From Lucinisca nassula (taxonomy: Eukaryota; Mollusca; Bivalvia; Lucinida; Lucinidae): DNA of 64,000 bases. The DNA is taken from the NCBI GenBank assembly GCA_963580285.1, contig OY757010.1:153470714-153534713 (forward strand), written 5' to 3'. The notes under the pieces are model-generated. The model did no database searches. It was not told the DNA's origin and saw only the letters and a list, made by a program, of their open reading frames with translations. Shown piece by piece: positions 31,685 through 42,886 of the stretch (within the stretch, counting starts at the first letter, position 1; every line of letters starts with the position of its first letter). The translations under genes and the position numbers were made by a program.

Positions 31685-32556
31685 TTGAACCACCAGGTTT
31701 GCTCTCTGTGTTACAGAAGGCCAAGACAAGCTCCCCACGTTAAATTGGTCACCGAAACTTCATAAAAGACCATACATTGCAAATCCAAGCTCTTGTACAA
31801 CCACTGAACTCTCCAAATTATTAACTTCATGTTTTACTGCCATCAAAAACATGTGAAAAAATATTGCGACAAAGTCTTCGAAAGATCAGGTCGAAATCTG
31901 TTTATGTCTATAAAACATGCTAATGAAGTTTTAAATTAATTAAAATCCAGGCTTTTTCGTGCTTCAAGTTTGTCTACTTATGATTTTTTCCACCCTTTAT
32001 ACTACACTATAACATAACCGTGTAAAAGAAAAACTTATTGATTTAATTGAATGGACATTTCATAGGGAAGACTCCCTCTATCTTGCATGTAATGTCAGAA
32101 ATGCTTTTTTTTCACTTCTAAAGAGAATAAAAATTATACTTTATGGTCATGTCGGAAAGTGTGTGAAGCTCTCACCTTTCTACTTTACAATATTTACATA
32201 AGTTTTGATACTAAATTATTTAGACAAGTTGTGGCTATTCCGATGGGTACTAATTTCGCACCCCTTGTGGCTGATCTGTTTTTGTTTTGTAATGAGAGAG
32301 ACTTCATCATGTCCCTTTCTGCTGAAAACCAATCTGAAATCATTAATGCTTTTAGCTCGACTTCTAGATATTTGGATGATTTATTAAATATTGACAATAC
32401 CTATTTCGATGGTTTGATCAGTCAAATTTAACCCCCACCCCACCCCAGAACTTCAGTTACGTAAAGCAAATGCTTCTGATACCGAGGCCCCATTTTTGGA
32501 TTTACATCTATCTGTTGTAGATGGGTTTGTTTCTTGCGAAATTTATGATAAACGCG
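31685..32556 (+). pseudogene. PLE RT domain remnant
   Basis: Recognisable RT segments are 'PKLHKRPY' (about 31760, with frameshifts), then in the frame 32159-32431 'CEALTFLLYNIYISFDTKLF', 'RQVVAIPMGTNFAPLVADLF' and 'SRYLDDLLNIDN'. YLDD (32370-32381) is the catalytic motif. The GxPMGT...AP...ADLF block and YLDD resemble Penelope-like RTs, though no GIY-YIG endonuclease was found. Multiple frameshifts show it is inactive. It is interrupted after 'taaacgcgat' at 32556. Confidence 0.7.
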
Positions 32557-32971
32557 ATTCAGCTCTGCCTGGAAGCATCATGCAGCCCATATATTTCTTC
32601 AAGCACCGATGAACGTGGGCCGGGACCTATATCTGTTATCACCAAATCCATTGTATGGTTTGGAAACTATGTGCACTAAAAAAATTAACTCAAATGTAGA
32701 CACCAACTCCAACTCAAATGCAAAAGGTAGTGAATTAGGTGTTCCTGACTTCAGCCAAGTTAGCTTAACCCTTACACTCAGATACGTATTTTCCTGAGTC
32801 TATCCAGTAACACTCAGATCCGTATATTCCCGACTTTATCGATTAACGTACAGATACGTATATTCCCGTGTGTCGCCATTTGAACAAATACGTGTTTGCC
32901 CGTGTCTCAAAATCAATCACGTTATTTTTACCTTTTTCCTAAATATAAAAACGCCGGATGTTTACAAATGT
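32557..32971. mobile_element. Insertion in the PLE: SINE-A 5' end plus unassigned sequence
   Basis: Positions 32557-32626 are the reversed SINE-A 5' region ('cagctctgcctggaagcatc'). The rest (to 'tgtttagtttgattttg') carries four 'agatacgtatttt'-type units around 32780-32900. PLE sequence resumes with 'gattttgagattgtaaat'. Confidence 0.55.
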
Positions 32972-33693
32972 TTAGTTTGATTTTGAGATTGTAAATTTTC
33001 CTTTTTTTTGATGGTGATGTTCCTCGTACGCCATCCTATGGCGTTAATATTTCGCAATTAATTCGATTTTCCAGAGTGTGTAGTCATGTAACTGACTTCA
33101 ACACTTGTAATAAATTGTTGACTGCTAAACTTCTTGATCAGGGTTATCGGTATCATAGACTATGCAAAGCCTTTTCAAAATTTTATAGACGTCATTCTGA
33201 TCTAATTTCAAAATTCAATATGAGACTTAATATTGAGTCGAGCCCTCACCGTTGTTTTATCTCTGTGTTTGTTTGATTTTTGTGTTCACGGAGATGTTGC
33301 ACTGATGAGTTAGGAGGCCTTCACGCGGACTGAGCAAATTATTTGTCTTAATCGCGACGGAAGTAAGGGCGAGGATTGTGGCCACGTAAAATCGATTTAA
33401 GCCCACCACCCCAGTGGAATTCGTTTCCGCTGACCGTTCCAAGGCGGTTCTTTTGTCGCGGTTTATTTTTGTTATGGTTTGTCTTTGGGTGTTTGTGTCG
33501 CTTATATTATTTTGTTTTGGATAGTCAAATGGCGATTCTGTGGTAAAGTAACTGTTCTTTTGCCTTTCCGCTATTGATGTTTCCATTAAGGTCTGTTGTT
33601 TCATGTTTGTGTTTCTTTCCCTTTGATGTCTCTGATGGGAGCTGTGGGTTAATTGTATCGATTCCTGATCACTGCCTTCACTTCTATTTTTTT
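32972..33693 (+). mobile_element. PLE 3' coding remnant and 3' UTR
   Basis: 'ATGGCGTTAATATTTCGCAA' (CDS remnant) and the frame 'VCSHVTDFNTCNKLLTAKLL' (about 33080-33140) are followed by the 3' UTR to 'gccttcacttctatttt'. The 164-residue minus-strand frame at 33257-33751 is an antisense shadow. Confidence 0.7.
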
Positions 33694-33829
33694 TATAAAC
33701 CTGACGTCGGAACACAATGCTCTCCTCCACAATCTTCCAGGAAAGAATCAATAGTAGTTTGCTCCTGAATTGAGCTTTTCACTGGAAACCATATCTTGGT
33801 TTAATGTTATTAGTCTCTTTTTTCACGCC

Positions 33830-34125
33830 AAACTGATTTGAGCATGATTTTTTTCCTGCTAAAATATTTTAGATGTTTGCATTTTTAATTTTTGAGAAAT
33901 ACAAATAATATTCTCTTCTAAACTGAGAAACTGATTTGAGCATGAATTTTTTCCTGCTCAAATATTTTAAATGTTTGCATTTTCAATTTTTGAGAAATAC
34001 AAATAATATTCTCTTCTAAACTGAGAAACTGATTTGAGCATGAATTTTTTCCAACTAAAATATGTTTAATGTTTGCATTTTCAATTTTTGAGAAGTACAA
34101 ATAATATTCTCTTCTAAACTGAGAA
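33830..34125. repeat. 98-bp tandem repeat, three units
   Basis: 'aactgatttgagcatgattt' starts at 33831, 33928 and 34027. Units differ by a few bases and end 'ctcttctaaactgag'. Confidence 0.85.
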
Positions 34126-34259
34126 GGTAAATAACCTCAAGTACCTCGGAAATGTATCTTAATATATTGAGCATTACAAATTTCAGGCCGAATTGAGTTA
34201 TGCATGAAAAAAGTTTTATATCGGAGCCTGATCACAAGCCACCGAAATAAAAGAGCAAG

Positions 34260-34395
34260 TTGTTGTGACATGAGGTGGTTCGAACGAGCACCTACAGCAA
34301 ACGTTTTGAGTGTAAATAAGAATAATACCACAGGTATTCATCGGCAAATTATTTTTGCTCTATATAAAAAGGGTGGCCAGTTTAATAGGCTCCAA
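34260..34395. mobile_element. MITE-II fragment
   Basis: 'gaggtggttcgaacgagcac' and 'agtgtaaataagaataat' match a MITE-II hairpin arm and its flank. Confidence 0.4.
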
Positions 34396-34655
34396 TAACC
34401 AAGTCCTTCGGACCAAAGTGCACATCAAAGGCTTATCTTATCTAAGTGATTATGAGGTGATTATGAGCAGAGACTCTCTGAGAGATATATTTAATGGGGG
34501 CTCTGTATGGGGAATTAGTGTGATGGTGAAGTTTTACTGAGATTATTTCCAACAAAATGTTGTGTTAAATCACTTCATTTTTATTTTTATTTTTTTTAAA
34601 GGTAACGAAAACACTGACAGCCATTGTTTCATTAACTCGAATGTGAAAAGAAGTT

Positions 34656-35022
34656 TATCATATAACGTCGCGTCTGAGAGTGTAATAACACCATGTAATA
34701 GTTTCAATAATCCACTAGTGGATTAAATATGCAAATTAGCTAGATACGCCCCGTTACGTTACTTGTACGACGCCCTTAACGACGTCGCGTTTACTAATGG
34801 CGGAATAATGACTTTTTGTAAACAAAAGTGAATAAAATGCTTTTAAATGTCATATGGTAAATCGAATCTTACATTCGTGCTCGTGTGTTATTGAATTTAT
34901 TAAACTCGCTGAAGAAAAGGGAAAAAATGCTCGGCAAAGCCTCGCATTTTATTCCTTTTCCTCAACTCGTTTAATAAATTCAATTATACATGAGCACTCA
35001 TGTAAGATCCTCTCTAAACTAA
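34656..35022. mobile_element. Inverted-repeat element, copy 1
   Basis: It shares 'gacgtcgcgtctgagagtg' and 'ttagatacgccccgt'-type blocks with 36930-37300. The right half is a hairpin: 'gtgttattgaatttattaaa' and 'tttaataaattcaattatac' around 'ctcggcaaagcctcgc'. Confidence 0.7.
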
Positions 35023-35054
35023 ATGAATTAATTCAAGGTTTTGTTTGTTAGTTT

Positions 35055-35374
35055 GATTTAAGGGTTTTCTAATTTCTGCTCAAAAACATATATTGTTGGT
35101 CCTCGTTAGAACCGCCTCTGCAAGGGGGTTCTAACGAGGACTCACAATGTAAATACATTGTAAGTAAAACTGGGGTTTACAGGGGTATACATAACGTTTG
35201 TCTACTCAAAAACATAAATTGTGGGTTCTCGTTAGAAGCGCCTCACCAATGCGGTTCAAAGAAGTACCCACAATATATGTTTTGAGCCGAATTATTTAAG
35301 ATATCACGATTTTTTTTATCATTTTGTCGTAAAATTCAACCAAGATATTTTAAAAGGCATGTTTTTGTAATGAT
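35055..35374. mobile_element. Two degraded MITE-I hairpins in tandem
   Basis: The hairpin 'gttagaaccgcctctgcaag' (about 35103) and a second, 'gttagaagcgcctcaccaat' (about 35230), are followed by the MITE-I end 'ggcatgtttttgtaatg'. Confidence 0.6.
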
Positions 35375-35808
35375 TATAAATAATCGTGACTAAAAAAAAA
35401 AAAAAAACAGAAAAAAGTGCGGATGTTTTTTCCATAAGGACATAGTCATCAAACAAGTAAATAAATAGATGTGATTTATCTCTAGGTCATCGATTACCCT
35501 CTCTTGGTTCCCTACCTGTATGGTTGACAGTCAGATTGCCCCAAGTGTATCTAATCTCAAAACTGCATTCTTCAATAACTGGTCATTAGAGTGTAATGCA
35601 ATCAAAAATGTGTCTTTAACCCTTTTGGAGATATAAAAGAGTGCACTATGCCGCATGGATGTGTTATCAAAATGGAACAACTTTGGACATTAACACAGGG
35701 GGCATTTGTTTATTTGAACAAAGAGTTGCCACATCGCATAGCCAGCAAATTAATGTTTTCGTCTGCTTTTAGCAGCCCCAACCAGTTTGTCTGGCTTCCA
35801 TCACGTGA

Positions 35809-36081
35809 ACAAGTCCATGAAATGAACACCCCACTAAACCTCACTGAATATAGAGAAAACTGGAGTTTACGGGGGGTATACATTATTTTTCTTATTTCTG
35901 CCCCAGGACATTGGCTGTGGGTGCTCGTTAGAACCGCCTCAATGAGGTGGTTCTAACGACCAACGACAACCTATGTTCGGAGTATTAATAAGAAAAATAT
36001 TACAAAATTTCATCGGAAAGGTAGTCATTTTGGAGGAAAGAAAAAGAATGCATTATGACACACGGGTGTGTTTTCGTAATG
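35809..36081. mobile_element. MITE-II, complete
   Basis: It starts 'catcacgtgaacaagtcc' and ends 'cacgggtgtgttttcgtaatg', so the right end carries the MITE-I-like 'ttttcgtaatg'. The hairpin 'gttagaaccgcctcaatg' lies near 35930. Confidence 0.75.
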
Positions 36082-36929
36082 AATATGCCTCTTGGTCCTC
36101 TTTCACCTTTGTGTGTCATTCCAATGCTCTCATCTCTGAGAAAATGTATTTTTACTTCCAGTTTATTTTGTTTTGGTAGTAATTAAATGAAAATTTTAAT
36201 CACTTATGTTGTCAAAGCGCTGACCGGAATCTTTTTTTTCATATCTCAGCGGCTCTGTTGTGAGATAACATGGCTAAATCTCAAAGAAACCCTCATTTAA
36301 CTGTAGAAACCAATAACCTTCAACAGAAAATTAAAATAGAATTTCAATAATATACTTTGAGATATGAGAATTCTAGCAAAGCTGATGTTCATGGTATTTG
36401 CTCAGATAAGCAGATATCTGTGGCTATGTCAGATTTCATGGTTGATAGTATTGTTATATGATGGTTGTTTGGAAATAATCAAGACTATTATTGTTCCGAG
36501 ATGTTGACAAACTAAAGAACGACCACCCGCGACCGCAAGCGAAGGACGATTGCGAATCAGGTCGTCCTAAGCACCGAGGGGCATTAAACTGTTATGTAAA
36601 CAGCCATCATATCCTGTTTTATTTCCCACTCAGCATATCATACAGACATATGATTTCATTCATCATATATAGTAGGAACATTTTATCAACGCTTTCCTGT
36701 GTGAGCTTAATCACTCAAACAGCGGCTTTTACATTTCTGTGCGAGTTGTCACGTGCCGTTTTCTTAAATAGGATTCACCGCTTCTTCTGAAATAGCCCAG
36801 CCATCAAATAGTCAAAATATATTGGACGATGAAGTAGTTAACGCAGGGAATACTGGTTTGAACTCATCCCAAAGCCAAAATACATCATGATTTCATATAT
36901 AAGTGATTCAGTAATGATATCGTCTTTTA
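36082..36929. other. Unassigned sequence
   Basis: I see nothing recognisable. The 99-residue frame at 36491-36790 has no motif or splice context. Confidence 0.35.
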
Positions 36930-37300
36930 TCATATGACGTCGCGTCTGAGAGTGTAATAACGCCATGTAATAAATTCGATAAACCACTAGTAAATTTAAA
37001 TATACAAATTAGTTAGATACGCCCCGTAACGTTACATGTATGATTTCCTTAAAAACGTCGCGTTTACTTATAATTTTAAATATTGGTAATTTTGTTAAAC
37101 AATCGTTTATAAAATGCGTTTTAAATGTCATATGATAAATAGAATCTTGCATTCGTGCTCATGTATTATTGAATTTATAAAACTCGTTGAAGAAAAGGGA
37201 TAAAAAGCTCGACAAAGCCTCGCATTTTATCTCTTTTCCTCAACTCGTTTAATAAATTCAATAATACATGAACACCCATGTAAGATCCTCTATAAACGAT
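36930..37300. mobile_element. Inverted-repeat element, copy 2
   Basis: The same order as 34656-35022: 'gacgtcgcgtctgagagtg', then a hairpin 'attgaatttataaaactcg'/'cgtttaataaattcaata' around 'gctcgacaaagcctcg'. Confidence 0.7.
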
Positions 37301-37379
37301 ATAGATAATGTCATTTCAACTACTGGGCCAGTTGTTAAAAAATAACTACAATGTTAATTAACATATCATTTAACTTTAA

Positions 37380-37520
37380 CTGTACCTTTTGCTTTCCGCT
37401 ATTGATTTTTCAATTAGGGTCTAGTTATTTAGTGTTTGTGTTTTTTTCCCTTTGGTGTCTCTGATGGGAGGGGAAGGTTAATTGTATCGATTCCTGATTG
37501 TGGCCTTCACTTCTATTTTG
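37380..37520 (+). mobile_element. PLE 3' end only
   Basis: 'cttttgctttccgctattg' through 'ttaattgtatcgattcctg' to 'cttcacttctattttg'. Confidence 0.65.
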
Positions 37521-37849
37521 ATCATTAAATATGGCATATACACTGATATATTTACAAAATCTACTCATAGTTTTAGTCCGATAAGTACTATTTCTTAAAC
37601 TTCAAAGTACGTTCAACATTTCGATCACATTCTAGCTAGAACTAACGATTGTTTGAACAGCTGCGCTCAGAATATTAGATCCAGTAAAGTTCCTATATTA
37701 AGACCACCATTGAGACTGTTCAAAAGTTGTCTTTTTTAAGACCACTTTTGAAAGGATTTTTTAAGGGTGCCGCCATCATCAAGAGTATGTGCACGAGTTT
37801 ACCATGTCTTTCTAATCCTTTTGGGTGTTAGGAACACTCAGCCCAAAGG

Positions 37850-38030
37850 CATGGCCCCGCCAATCGGGATTTGAAGAAATAGATTGACTGCATGATGCTT
37901 CCACACAGAGCTGAAACCGGTCACACACGTGTTTTGTTTTGTTTGATTTGAGCTTTTACGTCCCCGTCAACAGTGTAGAGGTCATTTTGGAGTTGACGGT
38001 AACGTTAAACCTGAATCAAACAAAACAAAC
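37850..38030. mobile_element. Two SINE-A scraps in opposite orientation
   Basis: Plus strand: 'gccccgccaatcgggatttg' to 'ctgaaaccggtcacacac' (37853-37928). Then a minus-strand piece 'gtttgatttgagctttta' (37937-37993) and a plus-strand 3' tail 'taacgttaaacctgaatc'. Confidence 0.55.
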
Positions 38031-38379
38031 TTAAAGCCAATAATATTAATTTTTTAATATCCAAAAACGACATTTTTTTCTGATGAAAATTGTGATAGCT
38101 TATTTCTTCTGCAAAATTGAATATCGGTACTCGGCTCGTTTGAACCGTTTCTTCTTCGCTACACTTATTGGCATTGGTATGAATACCAGAAAGACATCTG
38201 TATTTCGGTCCTTTTGAAATCTAGGGTCAGGAATTAGTTTTAAATGCCAGTAATTGTATAGCCTGCTGCCGCCTAGAAATAACCTCAATCTCTACAATCT
38301 CAGGCCTCAGGAGTATTATATCAATATCAATATCAAAAACAAATTTATCAAAATCAAAAATGATAGATGTGACAGGATT

Positions 38380-39145
38380 ATCCTGAATTCTCTAGGCACT
38401 TAGTATATACATTCAGAAAAATAAATGATTCCAGTACCAGAATTCGTAAAATCATTCTTCGATGTGAAAATATTGGGTACAACATAAATTATATGCGTCA
38501 AAGTGCATACATGAAAGTTAATCCAATTATGGCTGATAACGTTGCTTCCCTCTTTAATTGCGAGCCTGCGGGTCGGGCCTCAGACTGTTTGACGGATCCG
38601 GCCTAAAACTTACTTAAGCGTATGTCGGGCGTGTCTGATGCTCTGTTTTTGATCGGGCCCATCGGAGTGCAACTGTTGGTTTTCTTTTACCCCATGCTGT
38701 CGAGTCCTCGTCGTTGTTCCATCACTGTATTCGTTTCATTTTATGTTCTCGGAGAAGTTGCATTAATGTGTTAGAAATCATTCATGTGGACTGAACACAT
38801 TATTTGTCTAAGCAACGACAGAACCAATAGCGAAAATTGTGGTCACGTAAAATCGATTTAAACAAAAACAGTGAAATCATTTTACTGACCATTCAATGGC
38901 GGTTCTTTTGTTGTGGTTTATTATTAGTATAGTTCGTCTTTGCATGCATGTATTGCTAATATCTTTTTAGAAAGCCGTTTGGCTATTGTGTAGGAAAGTA
39001 ACTGCAATTTGGTTTTCCGCTTGTGACATTTCCATTATGGTGAAGTTGTTTTATGTTGGGGTTTCTTTCCCTTTGGTCTCTTGGATTGGAGGGTGTGAGG
39101 TAATTGTATTGATTCCTGATCATTGCCTCCACTCCAATTTTATTG
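38380..39145 (+). mobile_element. PLE 3' terminal coding scrap and 3' UTR
   Basis: 'cacttagtatatacattcag' matches the region after the RT in the copy at 43.36 kb. The 3' UTR follows with 'ttgcttccctctttaattgc', 'gtcgagtcctcgtcg', and ends 'cattgcctccactccaattt'. The copy differs from the 44-kb one in the terminal block ('cttggattggagggtgtgag'), a second subfamily shared with 53.25 kb. Confidence 0.65.
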
Positions 39146-39367
39146 CACTTGTAGCAAATGTTTTGTGTTTTAGTATGATTGCGAAAACAAAATTGTTGGT
39201 GTTTCCGTATAATTTAGAAAGTAGAACGCAATCAATTTTGATGTTCAGTACTACATTCTGAAGATCTGCTAGCAACGCCATCCGTCATCATCGATCATAA
39301 CCAACTACCGTTAGGTATTATCATCATCGCATTTCGGACAAATTAACAATAACAATAATACACACCC

Positions 39368-39465
39368 GTGCGTTCGATTCCGGGCTTCTCCAGACTTTTG
39401 GATGAGTCTTTAAACCGAGGCACCGTCTCCGTATGACCTTTGTTGTTGGCGAGTCGTAAAACTCG
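39368..39465 (+). mobile_element. SINE-C, head missing
   Basis: 'gcgttcgattccgggcttct' and 'ccagacttttggatgagtct' up to 'ggcgagtcgtaaaactcgg'. Confidence 0.65.
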
Positions 39466-39539
39466 GATAAATATACAATCAAGCACATCAATGGTCATCA
39501 TAAACTACATTTCTTTTATTTTAGCTTTTATTGCACTCT

Positions 39540-40080
39540 GCTAATTTAGGCCCGCTCACGGGCGGTCGAATATATGTTAGGAATTCCCAAAAGACATAGC
39601 GAAATCCAAAACGTTCCAATTGTCAAAAATGGGTTGTTTCCCAGCCCAGTCTCTTTTGTTCCTGTATACTTCTAAAAACATTTTACTTTTGAAACGCAGG
39701 TACCAATTGGCTTGTTTTGCTCGATTAATCAATTATGTTCTTTCAAAATAGTTAAGGTTATGTAACAGCCACCTTGCGGGGACATCAACTACGAAAAAGA
39801 ACTAATCTAAGCTTTTTCTGCTCGATCATGGTGACGCTGACGATAGGAATTTTCCAAAGATATTAGCCAAAGAAAAAGGGAAGAAATCTAAAATAAAACG
39901 ATCAAATTGCCAAAAGGGGTATTGCTTCTCAGCTCAGTCTCTTTTCTATTCATTTTGTTGCTGAAAACCTATCACTTTTGAAACCTAGGTAGTAAACGGC
40001 TGTGTTAAGTCACCAAACTGTTTTTAATTACTCTGCAGTCTTGATACCGAGGCGAATAAATTCTACAATAGTTCAAATCA
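39540..40080. repeat. Imperfect direct duplication, about 285 bp apart
   Basis: 'ccaattgtcaaaaatggg'...'agcccagtctcttttgttc' (39616-39660) and 'caaattgccaaaaggggta'...'agctcagtctcttttctatt' (39902-39950) are related; 'acttttgaaacgcaggta' and 'acttttgaaacctaggtag' follow each. Confidence 0.5.
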
Positions 40081-40089
40081 GTTATACGA

Positions 40090-41629
40090 CGCTGCTAGAG
40101 TTAACTAGAGGTTATACGAGTTAACCAGAGGTTATACTCAGCATGCTCTTCGTCCTTTCTTCGAATTGGAAATTAATCAAAAACGTCATTACATCAAAAT
40201 ATCCTTCATTAATAAGAGTTTGGATTTTATAGATTTACCTAGTATCTTCCGGGACAGTTCGGTTATTTCATCCATACCTGATTATTTTCAAAATACTGAA
40301 ACACCCATAATTTGCTATAAATACAATAAACCTGTTAGATCTATTATTTTTAATTTCAATAAACTTGTTTCTGATCTTGATATTGACACTAACACTCTTG
40401 ATACACATGAATGTAAAAATTCAGTGTATTGCTATCCTCCTGCTGGTCATATTATTACTGGCAATTTAAAAGATATTCCTGATTCTAGGATACGTAATAT
40501 AATTTCTAAAGGACCTAAATATCGATTTCCTTCTAAAATCGATTTCAATAAATGTAGAGATGATATCGCTGCTGCCTTGAATGAATTTGGTAATCGATGG
40601 TGTATGTTGTGCATAAAGCTCTGAAAGAATGGAAACTTAGCATTCTGAAATTAGTGAACAAACGCATTTCTTTTTATTCGCATAAAATGAATTTATTATC
40701 TCCTAAACCAAAGTCGTATTTACGTCACCTTAAACAAGGTATTCAGGAATTTCATAAAAAGTTTGTTTTGGCTCCAGCTGATAAGGCCGCTAACAATGTG
40801 GTCGTTGTTTGACGGCTTCACTATGTTAACACTCTTCAGCAAGAACTTGGTGGTACTAAGGCCTATGAACTTCAGCCTTTAGCTGTAGAGAGGGCTTTAG
40901 TTGATGACCACATTTGTCATTCAGCCACCAAGTTTGCTGTCTGTGTTACAGAAGGCCAACACAAGCTTCCTACGTTATATTGGTTACCTAAACTTCATAA
41001 AAGACCATACAAAGTACGTTTTATTCAGATTCAAGCTCTTGTACCACGACTGAACTCTCCAAATTATTAACTTCATGTTTTACTGCCATCAAAAAACATG
41101 TGATATAATATTGCGACAAAGTCTTCGAAAGATCAGGTAGAAATCTGTTTTGGTCTATAAAAATTCTAATGAAGTTTGAAATAAATTGAAATCCAGGCGT
41201 TTTCGTGCTTCAAGTCTGTCTACTTATGATTTTTCCACCCTTTACACTACACTTCCTCATAATCTTATTTAAGAAAAACTTAATGATTTAATCGAATGGA
41301 CATTTCATAGGGAAGACTCCCTCTATCTTGCATGTAATGTAAGAAATGCGTTTTTCACTTCTGAAGAGCATACAAATTATACTTTATAGTCATGTCAGAA
41401 GGTGTGTGAAGCTCTCACCTTTCTAGTTGACAATATTTACATAAGATTTGGTACTAAGTTATTTAGACAAGTTGTTGGTATTCCGATGGTTACTAATTGC
41501 GCACCATTTGGGGCTGATCTGTTTTTGTTTTGTTATGAGAGAGACTTCATGATGTCCCTTTCTGCTGATAACCAGTCTGAAATCATTGAAGCTTTTAGCT
41601 CTACTTATAGATATTTGGATGATTTATTA
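40090..41629 (+). pseudogene. PLE RT gene, most complete copy, 5' portion
   Basis: The N-terminal region is an open frame at 40166-40624 ('IDLPSIFRDSSVISSIPDYF', 'CYPPAGHIITGNLKDIPDSR', 'GPKYRFPSKIDFNKCRDD'). A frameshift near 40600 leads to 40597-40812 ('FHKKFVLAPADKAANNVVVV'), an in-frame TGA at 40810, then 'LPTLYWLPKLHKRPYK' (about 40960-41020). After more frameshifts the frame from 41402 has 'RQVVGIPMVTNCAPFGADLF' (the usual G of PMG is Val) and YLDD at 41612-41623. RT role: target-primed cDNA synthesis for the element. It is inactive. Classified as Penelope-like on motifs; no GIY-YIG domain was found, so another RT clade is possible. Confidence 0.7.
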
Positions 41630-42886
41630 TGCCCCCCAACTTCGAAGTTGATGGGGCATATTGGTTCTGTCTTGTTCGTCTGTCTGTCCGTTACGCTTTC
41701 AACCTGTAGGAAATTGAGCTAGAATCTCGAAATTTCATATATGGAATGTGCATGAAAAATAAGCGGACACATACTTTTTTTTTCGCCGGACTTGCATAGT
41801 TACGCCCCTTTTCGGGCTTATGCATTGTGGCTATGGGGAAACCTTGGGAGCAAGATATCTGGAGAACAACTTGAGCTATGCTCATGATATTTAGTAAACA
41901 GTTTGGGTCTAAGATGTAAATGACCTGATTAACTTTTGACGAAATTCCGAAAATATATAACGGAGTAACGCCCCTTTTAGGACTTATGCATTGCGGCTAT
42001 GGAGGAACCTTGTGAACAAAATACCTGATGAACCGCTAAAGCTAGGCGCATGATATTTAGTAGAGAGTTTGGGTCTAATGTGTAGATGACCTGATTAACT
42101 TTTGATGAAATTCCGAAAATATTTAATGGAGTAACGCCCATTTTCGGACTTATGCATTGTGGCAATGGGAAAACATTGTGAGCAAAATATCTGGAGAATT
42201 GCTTCGGCTAGGCTCATGATATTAAGTAGACAGTTTTGGTCTAACGTATAGATGACCTGATTAACTTTTGATGAAATTCCGAAAATATTTAATGGAGTTA
42301 CGCTCTTTTTCGGACTTACGCATTGTGGCTATGGGGAAACCTTGTGAGCAAAATATCTGGAGAACCGCTTGAACTAGGCTCATGAAATTAGTAGACTATT
42401 TGGGTCTAAGGTGTAGATGACCTGATTAACTTTTGACGAAATTCCGAAAACATTTAACGGAGTTATGCCCCTTTTTGACTTATGCATTGTGGCTATAGAG
42501 AAACCTTGTGAACAAAATATCTGAAGAACCGCTTGAGCTAGGCTCATGATATTTGGTATACAGTTTGGGTCTAATGTGTAGATGACCTGATTAACTTTTG
42601 ACAAAATTCTGAAAATATTTAGTGGAGTTATGCCCCTTTTTGGACTTATACATTCTGGCTATAGGGAAACCTTGTGAACAAAATAACTGGAGAACCACTT
42701 GAGCTAGGCTAATGATATTTGACAGTCTGTTTGCTACTAAGGCATAGATGACCTGAATTGTTTAAAATCTGTTAATATTTGACAGGTTAATTTTTAATGC
42801 AAATGATCATGAGGTACTGTTTACTGTCCCATTTAGGGACAAGCATATGGTTAGGGCAAAGTGTTTTACAAACACAATTTCTAGTT
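41630..42886. mobile_element. Pearl-like element: hairpin end, microsatellite, 166-bp satellite core
   Basis: The left end is 'tgccccccaacttcgaagtt' plus 'gatggggca', a near-perfect 29-bp palindrome, followed by 'gtctgtctgtccgtta'. The core has about six monomers; the motif 'gacctgattaacttttgac' starts at 41922, 42088, 42254, 42419, 42584 and (diverged) 42750, so the period is 165-166 bp. It ends near 'caaacacaatttctag'. This is the plan of pearl/Helitron-related elements of bivalves. The small minus-strand frames are repeat translations. Confidence 0.8.

Noticed and set aside
33257..33751. 164-residue minus-strand frame
   Set aside because: It is antisense to the PLE 3' UTR, and the same antisense frame recurs at 351-590 with similar residues.
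41691..42604. Minus-strand frames with repeated 'SKVNQVIYTLDPN'
   Set aside because: They are translations of the 166-bp satellite monomer.
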